Assembly (NCBI RefSeq): GCF_000974785.1
Contig: NZ_BBWV01000001.1
Coordinates: 1-64,000 of the forward strand
Reading direction: 5' to 3'
DNA: 64,000 nucleotides
Source of the DNA: Flavihumibacter petaseus NBRC 106054
Lineage (GTDB): Bacteria; Bacteroidota; Bacteroidia; Chitinophagales; Chitinophagaceae
Shown: one piece after another, positions 27,687-34,816 of the stretch
Layout of the letters: every line of letters begins with the position of its first letter
Position numbering within the stretch: the first letter of the stretch is position 1
The notes under the pieces: generated by a model
What the model was told of the DNA's origin: nothing
What the model saw: the letters and a program-made list of their open reading frames with translations, nothing else
The model's database searches: none
Translations under genes and position numbers: made by a program

Positions 27687-28163
27687 ATGATCAGATTAAC
27701 CGTTAACCAGAAAACACATAAAGTGGACGTTGATCCCGATATGCCCTTGCTTTGGGTAATCAGGGATATCATCGGACTTACCGGAACGAAGTATGGCTGT
27801 GGCGTTGCACAATGCGGCGCCTGTGTAGTGCACCTGAACGGGGAAGCAGTCCGTTCCTGCGTCACGAAAGTTTCCCGTGCAGCCAATCAGAAAATCGTAA
27901 CGATCGAAGGGCTTTCTCTCCATAATGATCATCCTTTGCAGCAGGCATGGGCGGAGATTGACGTTCCGCAATGTGGATATTGCCAAAGCGGCCAGTTGAT
28001 GTCTGCAGCAGTACTGTTGAAAGAAAATCCACAACCCGACGACGCTGCAATCGATGCTGCCATGTCGGGCAACCTTTGCCGCTGCGGCACCTACCCCCGC
28101 ATCAGAAAAGCAATTCATCGTGCTGCTGAGCTGCAGCAGGAAGCCGGAAAAAAACCATTCTAA
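27687..28163 (+). CDS. 2Fe-2S subunit of the molybdenum hydroxylase
   Basis: 158 residues carrying both iron-sulfur clusters: the plant-ferredoxin type with Cys38, Cys43, Cys46 ([11 protein letters not shown]) and Cys58, and the helical C-terminal cluster with Cys96, Cys99 (QCGYCQSGQ) and Cys131, Cys133 ([14 protein letters not shown]). It passes electrons from the molybdenum site to the next carrier. No signal peptide, so it must travel through Tat as a passenger with the large subunit. Two bases from the cytochrome gene. Confidence 0.95.
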   Translation: MIRLTVNQKTHKVDVDPDMPLLWVIRDIIGLTGTKYGCGVAQCGACVVHLNGEAVRSCVTKVSRAANQKIVTIEGLSLHNDHPLQQAWAEIDVPQCGYCQSGQLMSAAVLLKENPQPDDAAIDAAMSGNLCRCGTYPRIRKAIHRAAELQQEAGKKPF

Positions 28164-28165
28164 CT

Positions 28166-28807
28166 ATGCCTGTCAACCACAATCTTCCAGTAAGAACATT
28201 TTCCGTAGTCACCGGGCTTTTCGGATTATTCGCATTACTGTCTTTCAGTATCCGTAAAGGGCACATCGAGCAGGATGCCCCGACGGGCCATGACAGCCTT
28301 ATGATCGTGAAAGATAGTGCTGCATCAGTTAAAGCTTTCCTGGAAGTATACAACGTATTGATGAGTCCGCGTTGCATGAATTGTCACCCATCCGGCGATG
28401 TACCGCTGCAGGGAGATGACAACCACCTGCATACCATGCTTCCCCAGCGGGGTAAGGACGGCAAGGGAGTATATGCCATGAAATGCGCCAATTGCCATCA
28501 ACCAACCAATACGCCCGGGGAACATACACCTCCAGGCAATCCCAACTGGCATCTTCCGCCCGCTGATATGAAAATGGTATTCCAGGGAAAAACACCGCAT
28601 GAGCTGGCTAAACAAATCATGGATCCTGCTCAGAATGGTAATAAGACACCGCAGCAATTGCTGGAACATGCACATGATGGATTGGTGGTGGCCGCCTGGA
28701 ATCCGGGTGAAGGAAGAACCTTGCCCCCAATGACACATGATGCATTTGTAAAAGCCTGGACTACCTGGCTGAAAACCGGTGGGTTTGCCCCACAAGCGAA
28801 CCCGTGA
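28166..28807 (+). CDS. dihaem cytochrome c, electron acceptor of the hydroxylase
   Basis: 213 residues with an N-terminal membrane anchor or uncleaved signal (residues ~10-28, FSVVTGLFGLFALLSFS). Two c-type haem motifs, CMNCH at 70-74 and CANCH at 107-111, with Met-rich stretches (PPADMKMVF, LPPMTHD) that could supply axial ligands. It would take electrons from the 2Fe-2S subunit to the respiratory chain. Overlaps the next gene by four bases (GTGA). Confidence 0.85.
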   Translation: MPVNHNLPVRTFSVVTGLFGLFALLSFSIRKGHIEQDAPTGHDSLMIVKDSAASVKAFLEVYNVLMSPRCMNCHPSGDVPLQGDDNHLHTMLPQRGKDGKGVYAMKCANCHQPTNTPGEHTPPGNPNWHLPPADMKMVFQGKTPHELAKQIMDPAQNGNKTPQQLLEHAHDGLVVAAWNPGEGRTLPPMTHDAFVKAWTTWLKTGGFAPQANP

Positions 28808-29943
28808 CGAAAGAAATTCATGATATCATCAATGCTTACCACAAAGCCAGGCGGGAGGGAAAGCAAATGGCGCTCGCGACTGTGGTGCATGTGGAAGGAT
28901 CTTCCTACCGGAGACCCGGCGCGCGCATGCTGGTGGAGGAAGATGGAAAAATGACGGGTGCCATCAGTGGCGGATGCCTGGAAGGCGATGCGCTTAGGAA
29001 AGCGCTGCTGGCGATACATCAGCAAGCAAACCGGCTGGTTACCTACAACACGCTGGAAGACGATATGGCATTCGGTGTACAGCTCGGATGCAATGGCATC
29101 GTGCATATTCTCTTTGAACCGGTCGACCCGTCAAAAACTAATCATCCCGTAACATTGCTTGAACAATGCGCATCGGCTCGCGAACCGCTGGTGCTGGCAA
29201 CGGTTTTTAACCTGAACCGCAATCCACATCAACAGTTCGGCACCTGCCTGTTATCCGATGGAGAAAAGTCAGTTCACGCAGGCAACACCCCGCCTGACCA
29301 ACTTCCATTGGTTACAGCATTAACAGCAGATGCTATACAAGCCCTGGACACACAATCTTCCCGGCTGGAACACTATCCTGCAACGGGCGACAGTGCCTTC
29401 CTCGAATACCTTCAACCAGCCATATCCCTGTACGTTGTGGGCGGTGGTAATGATGCCCTTCCGCTGGCAGCAATGGCGTCACTGCTGGGCTGGCCCGTGA
29501 CGGTGATCGACGGAAGAATTACGCATGGCAACCGTCAGCGTTTTCCGGCGGTGGAGAATATTATCAACGGTAAACCTCAAGCCGTTCTGCCGCAGCTACA
29601 GATCGACCATCGCTCCGCAGTCGTGCTGATGACACACAATTACCATTACGACCTGGCGATGCTGAAAGGCCTGCTGCCGATGGAGCCCGGGTATATCGGC
29701 TCTCTTGGCCCAAAAAGTAAATTCTTAAAAATGCTGGACGACCTCCGGCACGAAGGTATTGAACCGAGCCAGGAGCAGCTTGAAGGCGTATACGGCCCTA
29801 CCGGGTTGGATATCGGCGCAGAAACAGCCGAAGAGATTGCGCTTTCCATCATAGCCGAGATCAAGGCAGTGATGTGCGGAAGGAAGGGAAATTTTCTGAG
29901 GAACAGGCAAAACAGCATCCATCACCACGTTACAGAACAGTAG
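28804..29943 (+). CDS. XdhC/CoxF family molybdenum-cofactor maturation factor
   Basis: 379 residues starting at GTG, supported by the four-base overlap with the cytochrome stop. N-terminal XdhC/CoxI domain (GSSYRRPGARMLVEEDG, GAISGGCLEGD) and C-terminal Rossmann domain (LYVVGGGNDALPLAAMASL). These proteins carry Mo cofactor, help its sulfuration and insert it into xanthine-dehydrogenase-like apoenzymes. It serves the enzyme encoded just upstream. Glycine-rich dinucleotide-binding loop and the closing VEE.. helix pattern look intact. Confidence 0.9.
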   Translation: MTKEIHDIINAYHKARREGKQMALATVVHVEGSSYRRPGARMLVEEDGKMTGAISGGCLEGDALRKALLAIHQQANRLVTYNTLEDDMAFGVQLGCNGIVHILFEPVDPSKTNHPVTLLEQCASAREPLVLATVFNLNRNPHQQFGTCLLSDGEKSVHAGNTPPDQLPLVTALTADAIQALDTQSSRLEHYPATGDSAFLEYLQPAISLYVVGGGNDALPLAAMASLLGWPVTVIDGRITHGNRQRFPAVENIINGKPQAVLPQLQIDHRSAVVLMTHNYHYDLAMLKGLLPMEPGYIGSLGPKSKFLKMLDDLRHEGIEPSQEQLEGVYGPTGLDIGAETAEEIALSIIAEIKAVMCGRKGNFLRNRQNSIHHHVTEQ

Positions 29944-29957
29944 CCATATTCAACACC

Positions 29958-31235
29958 ATGAGATTGCCCTTTACCTCCATCGAAAAAGCAGTTGAACTTG
30001 TTCAGTCCGGCGACCGTGTATTTGTTCACGGCAGTGCTGCCACGCCTCTTTCCCTCGTGAACGCCTTACTCGAAAGAGCTCCTGATCTGAAAAACATTGA
30101 GATTGTTTCCATCAGCACATACGGTGATATTCAATGGAAAAGACCTGGTATCACCGGCAGTTTTTACCTCAATTCCCTATTTGTTTCAGCCAATGTGCGG
30201 GAATGGGCCAATAGCCACTACGGAAGTTATGTGCCAATATTTCTCAGCGAAATCCCCAAACTCTTCCGGGAAAACATGCTCCCGCTCCAGGTAGCAATCG
30301 TTCAGGTGTCGCCGCCCGACATGCATGGCTATGTTTCGCTGGGCACGTCCGTGGACGCAGCCCTGGCCGCTGTACAGACAGCCCCGATCGTGATTGCACA
30401 AGTCAACCCCCGTATGCCGCGGGTATTCGGCGACGGTGTCATTCATGTTTCCCGGTTCACGGCGCTGGTCGAAGAATCAGCCGAACTTCCTGAAGTGGAT
30501 TATGGCAGTAAATCAGATGCCGTGTCGCAGGAAATCGGCAAACATGTTGCGGGCCTCATCGAGGATGGTGCCACACTGCAACTGGGCATCGGTGCCATAC
30601 CCGATGCAGTACTCAAACAGCTTACCCACCATCGCCGGCTAGGCATTCATACTGAAATGTTCTCAGACGGCGTGATCGATCTGGTGGAACGCGGGGTGAT
30701 CACCAACGAACACAAAGTGATCAAACCCGGAAAGATCGTCACTTCATTTTTACTCGGAACAAGAAGGCTCTACGATTTTGTAGACAATAACCCCTTTATT
30801 TCGAGTAAGGATATCAGTTGGGTAAACGATACCGACATTATCCGCCGCAATCCGAAAATGATTGCGATCAACAGCGCCATCGAAATTGATCTGACCGGTC
30901 AGATCTGTGCTGATTCAATTGGCACCTATCAGTATTCAGGTATTGGCGGACAGATGGATTTCATGCGGGGTGCCGCCTTGTCTCCGGGTGGTAAAGCGAT
31001 CATTGCGCTCCCCTCCACAACCAAAAAAGGGATTTCCCGCATTGTCCCCTTTCTCAAGGAAGGCGCCGGTGTGGTCACCACGCGGGGGCATGTGCATTAC
31101 GTGGCAACCGAATACGGTGTGGTGAATCTGTTCGGAAAGAATATGGAACAGCGCGCGAGGTTGCTGATCAGCATTGCGCATCCGGATCATCGTGACACCC
31201 TGGAGAAAGCACGCATAGAGCGGTTCTCGCGATAA
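29958..31235 (+). CDS. acetyl-CoA hydrolase/CoA-transferase (4-hydroxybutyrate CoA-transferase type)
   Basis: 425 residues from the ATG at 29958; a longer upstream frame overlaps xdhC and lacks family homology. Two-domain class I CoA-transferase: N-terminal part with DRVFVHGSAATPLSLVNALL, C-terminal part with LGIGAIPDAVL, the catalytic glutamate in HTEMFSDGVIDL, GIGGQMDFMRGAALS and GHVHYVATEYGVVNLFGK. It moves CoA between acyl-CoA and a short acid, often 4-hydroxybutyrate, acetate or propionate. Only 14 bases after xdhC, so probably co-transcribed, which hints that the hydroxylase product enters an acid-to-CoA pathway; that link is inference. Confidence 0.88.
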   Translation: MRLPFTSIEKAVELVQSGDRVFVHGSAATPLSLVNALLERAPDLKNIEIVSISTYGDIQWKRPGITGSFYLNSLFVSANVREWANSHYGSYVPIFLSEIPKLFRENMLPLQVAIVQVSPPDMHGYVSLGTSVDAALAAVQTAPIVIAQVNPRMPRVFGDGVIHVSRFTALVEESAELPEVDYGSKSDAVSQEIGKHVAGLIEDGATLQLGIGAIPDAVLKQLTHHRRLGIHTEMFSDGVIDLVERGVITNEHKVIKPGKIVTSFLLGTRRLYDFVDNNPFISSKDISWVNDTDIIRRNPKMIAINSAIEIDLTGQICADSIGTYQYSGIGGQMDFMRGAALSPGGKAIIALPSTTKKGISRIVPFLKEGAGVVTTRGHVHYVATEYGVVNLFGKNMEQRARLLISIAHPDHRDTLEKARIERFSR

Positions 31236-31269
31236 GCATCAGGCGCAGTTTTATCACGCTGTGTTTTCC

Positions 31270-31303
31270 CGCAAGGGCGCAGGCGCCCCGCAAAGGAGCA
31301 AAG
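31270..31303. repeat. 34-bp GC-rich repeat, left copy
   Basis: Starts CGCAAGGGCGCAGGCGCC and ends GCAAAGGAGCAAAG. Its exact reverse complement lies at 33009-33042. It stands directly left of the proposed IS110 element, whose left junction appears to be at its edge. Contains the inner palindrome GGCGCC. Confidence 0.8.
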
Positions 31304-31395
31304 ATTTCATGCTTTCATTAGCAATAAAGAAGCTTCTGTATTAGGTGTAACTTTTGGTTGTCAAAATCAATCAATCACACTTAAAAACAGAAGCC

Positions 31396-32466
31396 ATGAC
31401 ACAAGGTAAGAAATTGGACTTTGGCGGTCAATCGATTTTTTGTGGTATTGATGTACACAAAAAGTCCTGGAGCGTTTGCCTGCGGACTGCCGATCGGGAG
31501 CTTCAGTGCTACACCCAAAATCCGGATCCGGAATTGCTATCGGATCGCCTTAACAAGTCCTATCCGGGGGCCAGCATTCAGCTGGTATATGAAGCCGGTT
31601 TTAGTGGTTATTGGACGCAACAAAAGCTGAGTTGCAGGGGCTTTGACTGCCGGATTGTGCATGCCTCCGATGTGCCTCAGACCGATAAGAACCGACGCTT
31701 TAAGACCGATCCGGCAGACTGCCGTAAATTAGCCTGGGAATTAAGTAAGGGCTCTTTAAACTTTATTCATATTCCACAGCCCATTACCATAGAGAACCGT
31801 AGTCTGGTGCGCAGCCGCGAGCAACTGGTGAAGGACCAGACCCGCTATAAGAACCGGATTCACTCGTTTTTGGATTTTATGGGGGTTGCTGTTCCTGAAA
31901 ACTTCACCAAAAGCACTCATTTTAGCCGGGCGTTCCTGAAGTGGCTGGAGCAACTGGATTTACCCGGGCACAGTAGAGCTGCCTTAAAAGTGAAACTCAG
32001 CATGTTAGAGGCCATACGCGGTCAGCTCTTAGAGGTGAACCGGGTACTCAAAGCCCTGGCTAAAAGTGACGCCTATCAAAAGCAAATGGGTTTACTCATG
32101 ACCATCCCCGGCATTGGGTGGCTAAGCGCGTTAATCATCTTTACCGAACTTGAGGATATCAGAAGGTTCAAAAACTTTGATCACCTGGCCAGTTATGTAG
32201 GCTTTAAACCCGACATCTACGCTTCAGCAGAGAAAAGCAGCGTAAAGGGCATTACCCATCACTGCAATCATTTGCTTCGGGAAACAATGGTAGAATGTGC
32301 CTGGATGGCTATATCAAAAGACCCCGCGCTCACTCAGTCATACTACCAACTCAAGGGGCGTATGCACTACAATAAGGCGATTCTGAGGATCGCCAAAAAA
32401 CTACTGAACCGGGTCCGCTTTGTACTGATCAATGAACAACCCTATCAGATTGAAACTGTATCCTGA
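31396..32466 (+). CDS. IS110-family transposase (DEDD/serine type)
   Basis: 356 residues from ATG 31396; an upstream TTG frame is less likely. N-terminal RuvC-like DEDD domain with the first Asp in FCGIDVHKKSWSV, Glu in VYEAGFSGYW and the two Asp of KTDPADCRKLA. C-terminal Tnp_IS116/IS110/IS902 domain with IPGIGWLSALIIFTELEDI, NFDHLASYVGFKP and a serine in the SSVKGITHHCNHLLR region for the covalent intermediate. Looks complete. A hairpin (GCTTCTGT 31332-31339 with ACAGAAGC 31387-31394) ends one base before the ATG and could hide the start from ribosomes. Confidence 0.95.
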   Translation: MTQGKKLDFGGQSIFCGIDVHKKSWSVCLRTADRELQCYTQNPDPELLSDRLNKSYPGASIQLVYEAGFSGYWTQQKLSCRGFDCRIVHASDVPQTDKNRRFKTDPADCRKLAWELSKGSLNFIHIPQPITIENRSLVRSREQLVKDQTRYKNRIHSFLDFMGVAVPENFTKSTHFSRAFLKWLEQLDLPGHSRAALKVKLSMLEAIRGQLLEVNRVLKALAKSDAYQKQMGLLMTIPGIGWLSALIIFTELEDIRRFKNFDHLASYVGFKPDIYASAEKSSVKGITHHCNHLLRETMVECAWMAISKDPALTQSYYQLKGRMHYNKAILRIAKKLLNRVRFVLINEQPYQIETVS

Positions 32467-32735
32467 TGGCGCCAAAGTATAGGTATCTAGTTTTATAGGG
32501 AAACGGATTAAAACTTTTGCTGCGAAATAAAATTTTCCAAAAAGCTGCCAACGTTAATTTGCGCCTGCAGCAACCAACAAGGATCGTCTGTCTAGCAAAG
32601 AGTGCGCAGCTTCTAATGAACCTGAACAAAATCCTGCAGCGGCCAACTGCCTGTCTGCCAATAGGAGAGTGAATTTATTACAGCAGTACAAAGCCTATCC
32701 AAAAGCAAAACCCAATCAGATGAAACATAGGAGGC
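32467..32735 (+). ncRNA. candidate bridge RNA region in the IS right end
   Basis: 269 noncoding bases between the transposase stop and the proposed right end. IS110 relatives make a structured RNA with two loops that pair with target and donor DNA; in the IS1111-type group it comes from the right end. The left end here is too short for it, so this stretch is the place to look. I saw several short self-complementary words but could not fold the RNA. Inference from family knowledge, not a direct reading. The stretch 32746-33008 that follows holds no gene I can support. Confidence 0.3.
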
Positions 32736-33008
32736 GCAAAGATTTTTGTGAAGATGTTTTGGGGAGTTTTGTAAATGAGATACCGGGTATTATAAAAGAA
32801 AGCAGCCTTCAGCTTTAATATTGTCATAGGCCAAATTTCCGGGACATTTCTTGCATTACTCCGGCTCTTCTCCCGCATCCGGCTGGCCCTTTTCCCGCAA
32901 CTTTCCAGCGTAAAGGCGGCGCGTACCCGGCTTCTGCATTGCTCTACTTCTATTTACCCGATGTTACGCCGATCCTAATCCTCACTGAAACCAATACTAC
33001 CTTCGCGC

Positions 33009-33042
33009 CTTTGCTCCTTTGCGGGGCGCCTGCGCCCTTGCG
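33009..33042. repeat. 34-bp GC-rich repeat, right copy (inverted)
   Basis: Exact reverse complement of 31270-31303. It lies 76 bases upstream of the Kdp regulator start codon, so it may sit in that gene's leader or promoter. The two copies bracket the IS element and about 260 further noncoding bases. Its distance to the IS right end argues that it is a separate genomic repeat rather than an IS end. Confidence 0.8.
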
Positions 33043-33117
33043 TGAAAATATTGCGAGAAATAAGCTGCGCGAAAAACAATCGCGCAGCACCGCGAACTTT
33101 TCCTCAATTTTGCTCCC

Positions 33118-34446
33118 ATGCCCGGCACAATACTACTGATAGACGACGAAACGCAACTGAGAAAACTGCTCACGCGCATCATTTCACTGGAAAACTTTAC
33201 CGTTATAGAAGCCGGCTCACTGAAAGAAGCAGATGCTGCAATGGCAAGACACACTATAGATGTAGTGCTATGTGATGTGAAACTACCGGATGGCAATGGC
33301 GTGGACTTCGTAAAAAAAGTAAAACGGGACCACCCGGGCCAGGAAATTATCCTGCTGACTGCTTTTGGTAATATTTCTGACGGCGTGCAGGCGATCAAAA
33401 ATGGCGCGTTCGACTATATTGCCAAGGGGAATGACAACGACCGCATCCTGCCATTGCTGCACCAGGCCACTGAACATGTGCTGAAGCAACGGAAATCAGC
33501 TGTCCGCTTCCGTGATCAACCACATGATTTCAATGCCATTATAGGCAACAGTGCGGTCATCACAAATTGTATCAGTATTGCCCGCAGGATCGCAGACAGC
33601 AATGCAACAGTACTGATCCTGGGAGAAACAGGAACCGGTAAGGAGGTATTCGCACAAGCCATTCACCAGAATAGCCGCAGGAAAGCATTTCCTATCATTG
33701 CCATCAACTGCAGTGCTTTCAGCCGCGACTTACTGGAAAGTGAACTTTTCGGTCACAAAGCAGGCGCCTTTACCGGAGCACAGAAAGATAAAAAGGGACT
33801 GGTCGAACTGGCTGAACACGGTACCCTCTTCCTCGATGAAATAGGCGAAATGCCTATCGATCTGCAAGCTAAACTGCTCCGTTTTCTTGAGAACGGACAG
33901 TATATCAAACTCGGCGACACGAGAATATCCAAAGCAGATGTACGCATCATTGCGGCCACCAACCGCGATCCTGTGGAACAGGTAAAAGCCGGCCAATTCC
34001 GTGAAGATCTTTATTACAGGCTGAATGTATTATCCCTTATCCTGCCGGCACTGCGTGAAAGGAAAGCAGATATCGCCGCGCTTGCTTCCCATTTCCTGGA
34101 TCTGTTCAGCAGCCCTGATCACCCACCACGCTCCCTTTCGGCTGATACCCTGCGGTTGCTGGAAAATTATCCATGGAAAGGAAACATCCGCGAACTCCGG
34201 AATGTGATTGAACGTGCACTGATCCTCACGGATGGTCCGGAAATCCTGCCAGGCCATCTTCCTATTGAGATGCAGCAACAACTTCAGCTGCAAGACACAA
34301 GCCATTCATTGTCAGCAGTAGAAAAACAACATATCGTCAAAATACTGAGGCATACCGGAGGGAACAAAACCAGGGCTGCGGATTTACTGGGCATCGGATT
34401 GACCACACTCTACCGGAAAATGGAGGAATACCAGATCTCCAAATAG
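33118..34446 (+). CDS. sigma-54-dependent response regulator (NtrC family) of the kdp locus
   Basis: 442 residues: receiver domain (LIDDETQLRKLL; phospho-Asp in VVLCDVKLPDGNG near residue 55), AAA+ domain with Walker A GETGTGKE, the sigma-54 contact loop GAFTGA, Walker B LFLDEIGEM, and a Fis-type HTH at the end (NKTRAADLLGIGLTTLYRKM). It activates RNA polymerase with sigma-54. Position just ahead of kdpF suggests it replaces the usual OmpR-like KdpE. Its cognate kinase is probably the one encoded at 41384-43096. Confidence 0.92.
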   Translation: MPGTILLIDDETQLRKLLTRIISLENFTVIEAGSLKEADAAMARHTIDVVLCDVKLPDGNGVDFVKKVKRDHPGQEIILLTAFGNISDGVQAIKNGAFDYIAKGNDNDRILPLLHQATEHVLKQRKSAVRFRDQPHDFNAIIGNSAVITNCISIARRIADSNATVLILGETGTGKEVFAQAIHQNSRRKAFPIIAINCSAFSRDLLESELFGHKAGAFTGAQKDKKGLVELAEHGTLFLDEIGEMPIDLQAKLLRFLENGQYIKLGDTRISKADVRIIAATNRDPVEQVKAGQFREDLYYRLNVLSLILPALRERKADIAALASHFLDLFSSPDHPPRSLSADTLRLLENYPWKGNIRELRNVIERALILTDGPEILPGHLPIEMQQQLQLQDTSHSLSAVEKQHIVKILRHTGGNKTRAADLLGIGLTTLYRKMEEYQISK

Positions 34447-34469
34447 GTTTAACCCTTTCATTTTGACAA

Positions 34470-34496
34470 AAAACCCTTTCATTTTGAAAGGGTTTT
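34470..34496 (+). terminator. intrinsic terminator after the regulator gene
   Basis: AAAACCCTTTCA and TGAAAGGGTTTT form a perfect 12-bp stem with a 3-base loop; the T-run is inside the stem, as in A/T-rich bidirectional terminators. A direct repeat AACCCTTTCATTTTGA is present at 34451-34466 and 34472-34487. It would separate the regulator transcript from the kdpFABC transcript, which therefore needs its own promoter in 34497-34631. A possible degenerate sigma-54 box there (GG at 34590, GG in place of GC at 34602) is too weak to list. Confidence 0.75.
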
Positions 34497-34631
34497 CGCA
34501 CATCAGAACGTCCCACTCCCCTACAAACTTCTCTATAAGAACCTGAATTTCAAGGTATTTATTGTTTTGTTGTGACATCCCATCAAACAGGTATACCGTT
34601 TGGTCACGTAGCACAAACAAAACAACCTCCA

Positions 34632-34715
34632 ATGCTCACGCTGATTCTTCTAGCTGCCGGCGGTATCTGCTTCTGGTGCTTCTTTAAAACCATCGACTGG
34701 TTCGAAAAAATTTAA
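34632..34715 (+). CDS. 27-residue membrane peptide ahead of kdpF
   Basis: Encodes MLTLILLAAGGICFWCFFKT plus IDWFEKI, one hydrophobic helix followed by a short charged tail. It lies 18 bases upstream of kdpF and is read in the same direction. I do not recognise it by name; its size and placement suggest a second small Kdp accessory peptide or a leader peptide. There is no Shine-Dalgarno, as usual here. Called because of its clean hydrophobic pattern and fit in the operon, not from homology. Confidence 0.5.
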   Translation: MLTLILLAAGGICFWCFFKTIDWFEKI

Positions 34716-34733
34716 CCCTGAAATGAAAATCTT

Positions 34734-34814
34734 ATGATGCTCAGCTTATTTATCCTGTCCATCGCCGTCTTTTTTTACCTATTGTATGTATTGATCAAAC
34801 CTGAAAAATTCTGA
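34734..34814 (+). CDS. kdpF: K+-transporting ATPase subunit KdpF
   Basis: 26 residues, one membrane helix, ending in the family signature LLYVLIKPEKF. KdpF is a lipid-like stabiliser of the KdpABC complex. Two adjacent ATGs (34734 and 34737) are possible starts. Two bases separate its stop from the kdpA ATG. Far too short for normal gene calling. Confidence 0.9.
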   Translation: MMLSLFILSIAVFFYLLYVLIKPEKF

Positions 34815-34816
34815 TT

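Larger units (their letters stand above)
31308..32745 (+). mobile_element. IS110-family insertion sequence (boundaries proposed)
   Basis: About 1.44 kb around the transposase gene. The word GCAAAGATTT occurs at 31298-31307 on the left and 32736-32745 on the right and could be the target core found at both junctions. Just inside lie imperfect inverted words ATGCTTTCAT (31309-31318) and ATGAAACAT (32720-32728), in the position of subterminal repeats. Left noncoding end is only about 90 bases, right end about 270. There is no classic long terminal repeat, as expected for IS110. Limits may be off by several bases. Confidence 0.55.

Noticed and set aside
27696-27706. Third copy of TTAACSGTTAA (as TTAACCGTTAA)
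   Set aside because: Lies inside the first codons of the 2Fe-2S subunit gene (L-T-V-N), so it can be explained by coding; not counted with the two intergenic copies.
32678-32878. Minus-strand frame of 66 codons downstream of the IS element
   Set aside because: It crosses the proposed IS right junction and has no start context, partner or recognisable family; looks like chance open frame in noncoding DNA.
34589-34604. sigma-54 promoter upstream of the Kdp small genes
   Set aside because: GG at the -24 position with correct 12-base spacing, but the -12 dinucleotide is GG rather than GC and the -24 region is poor; too weak to annotate.
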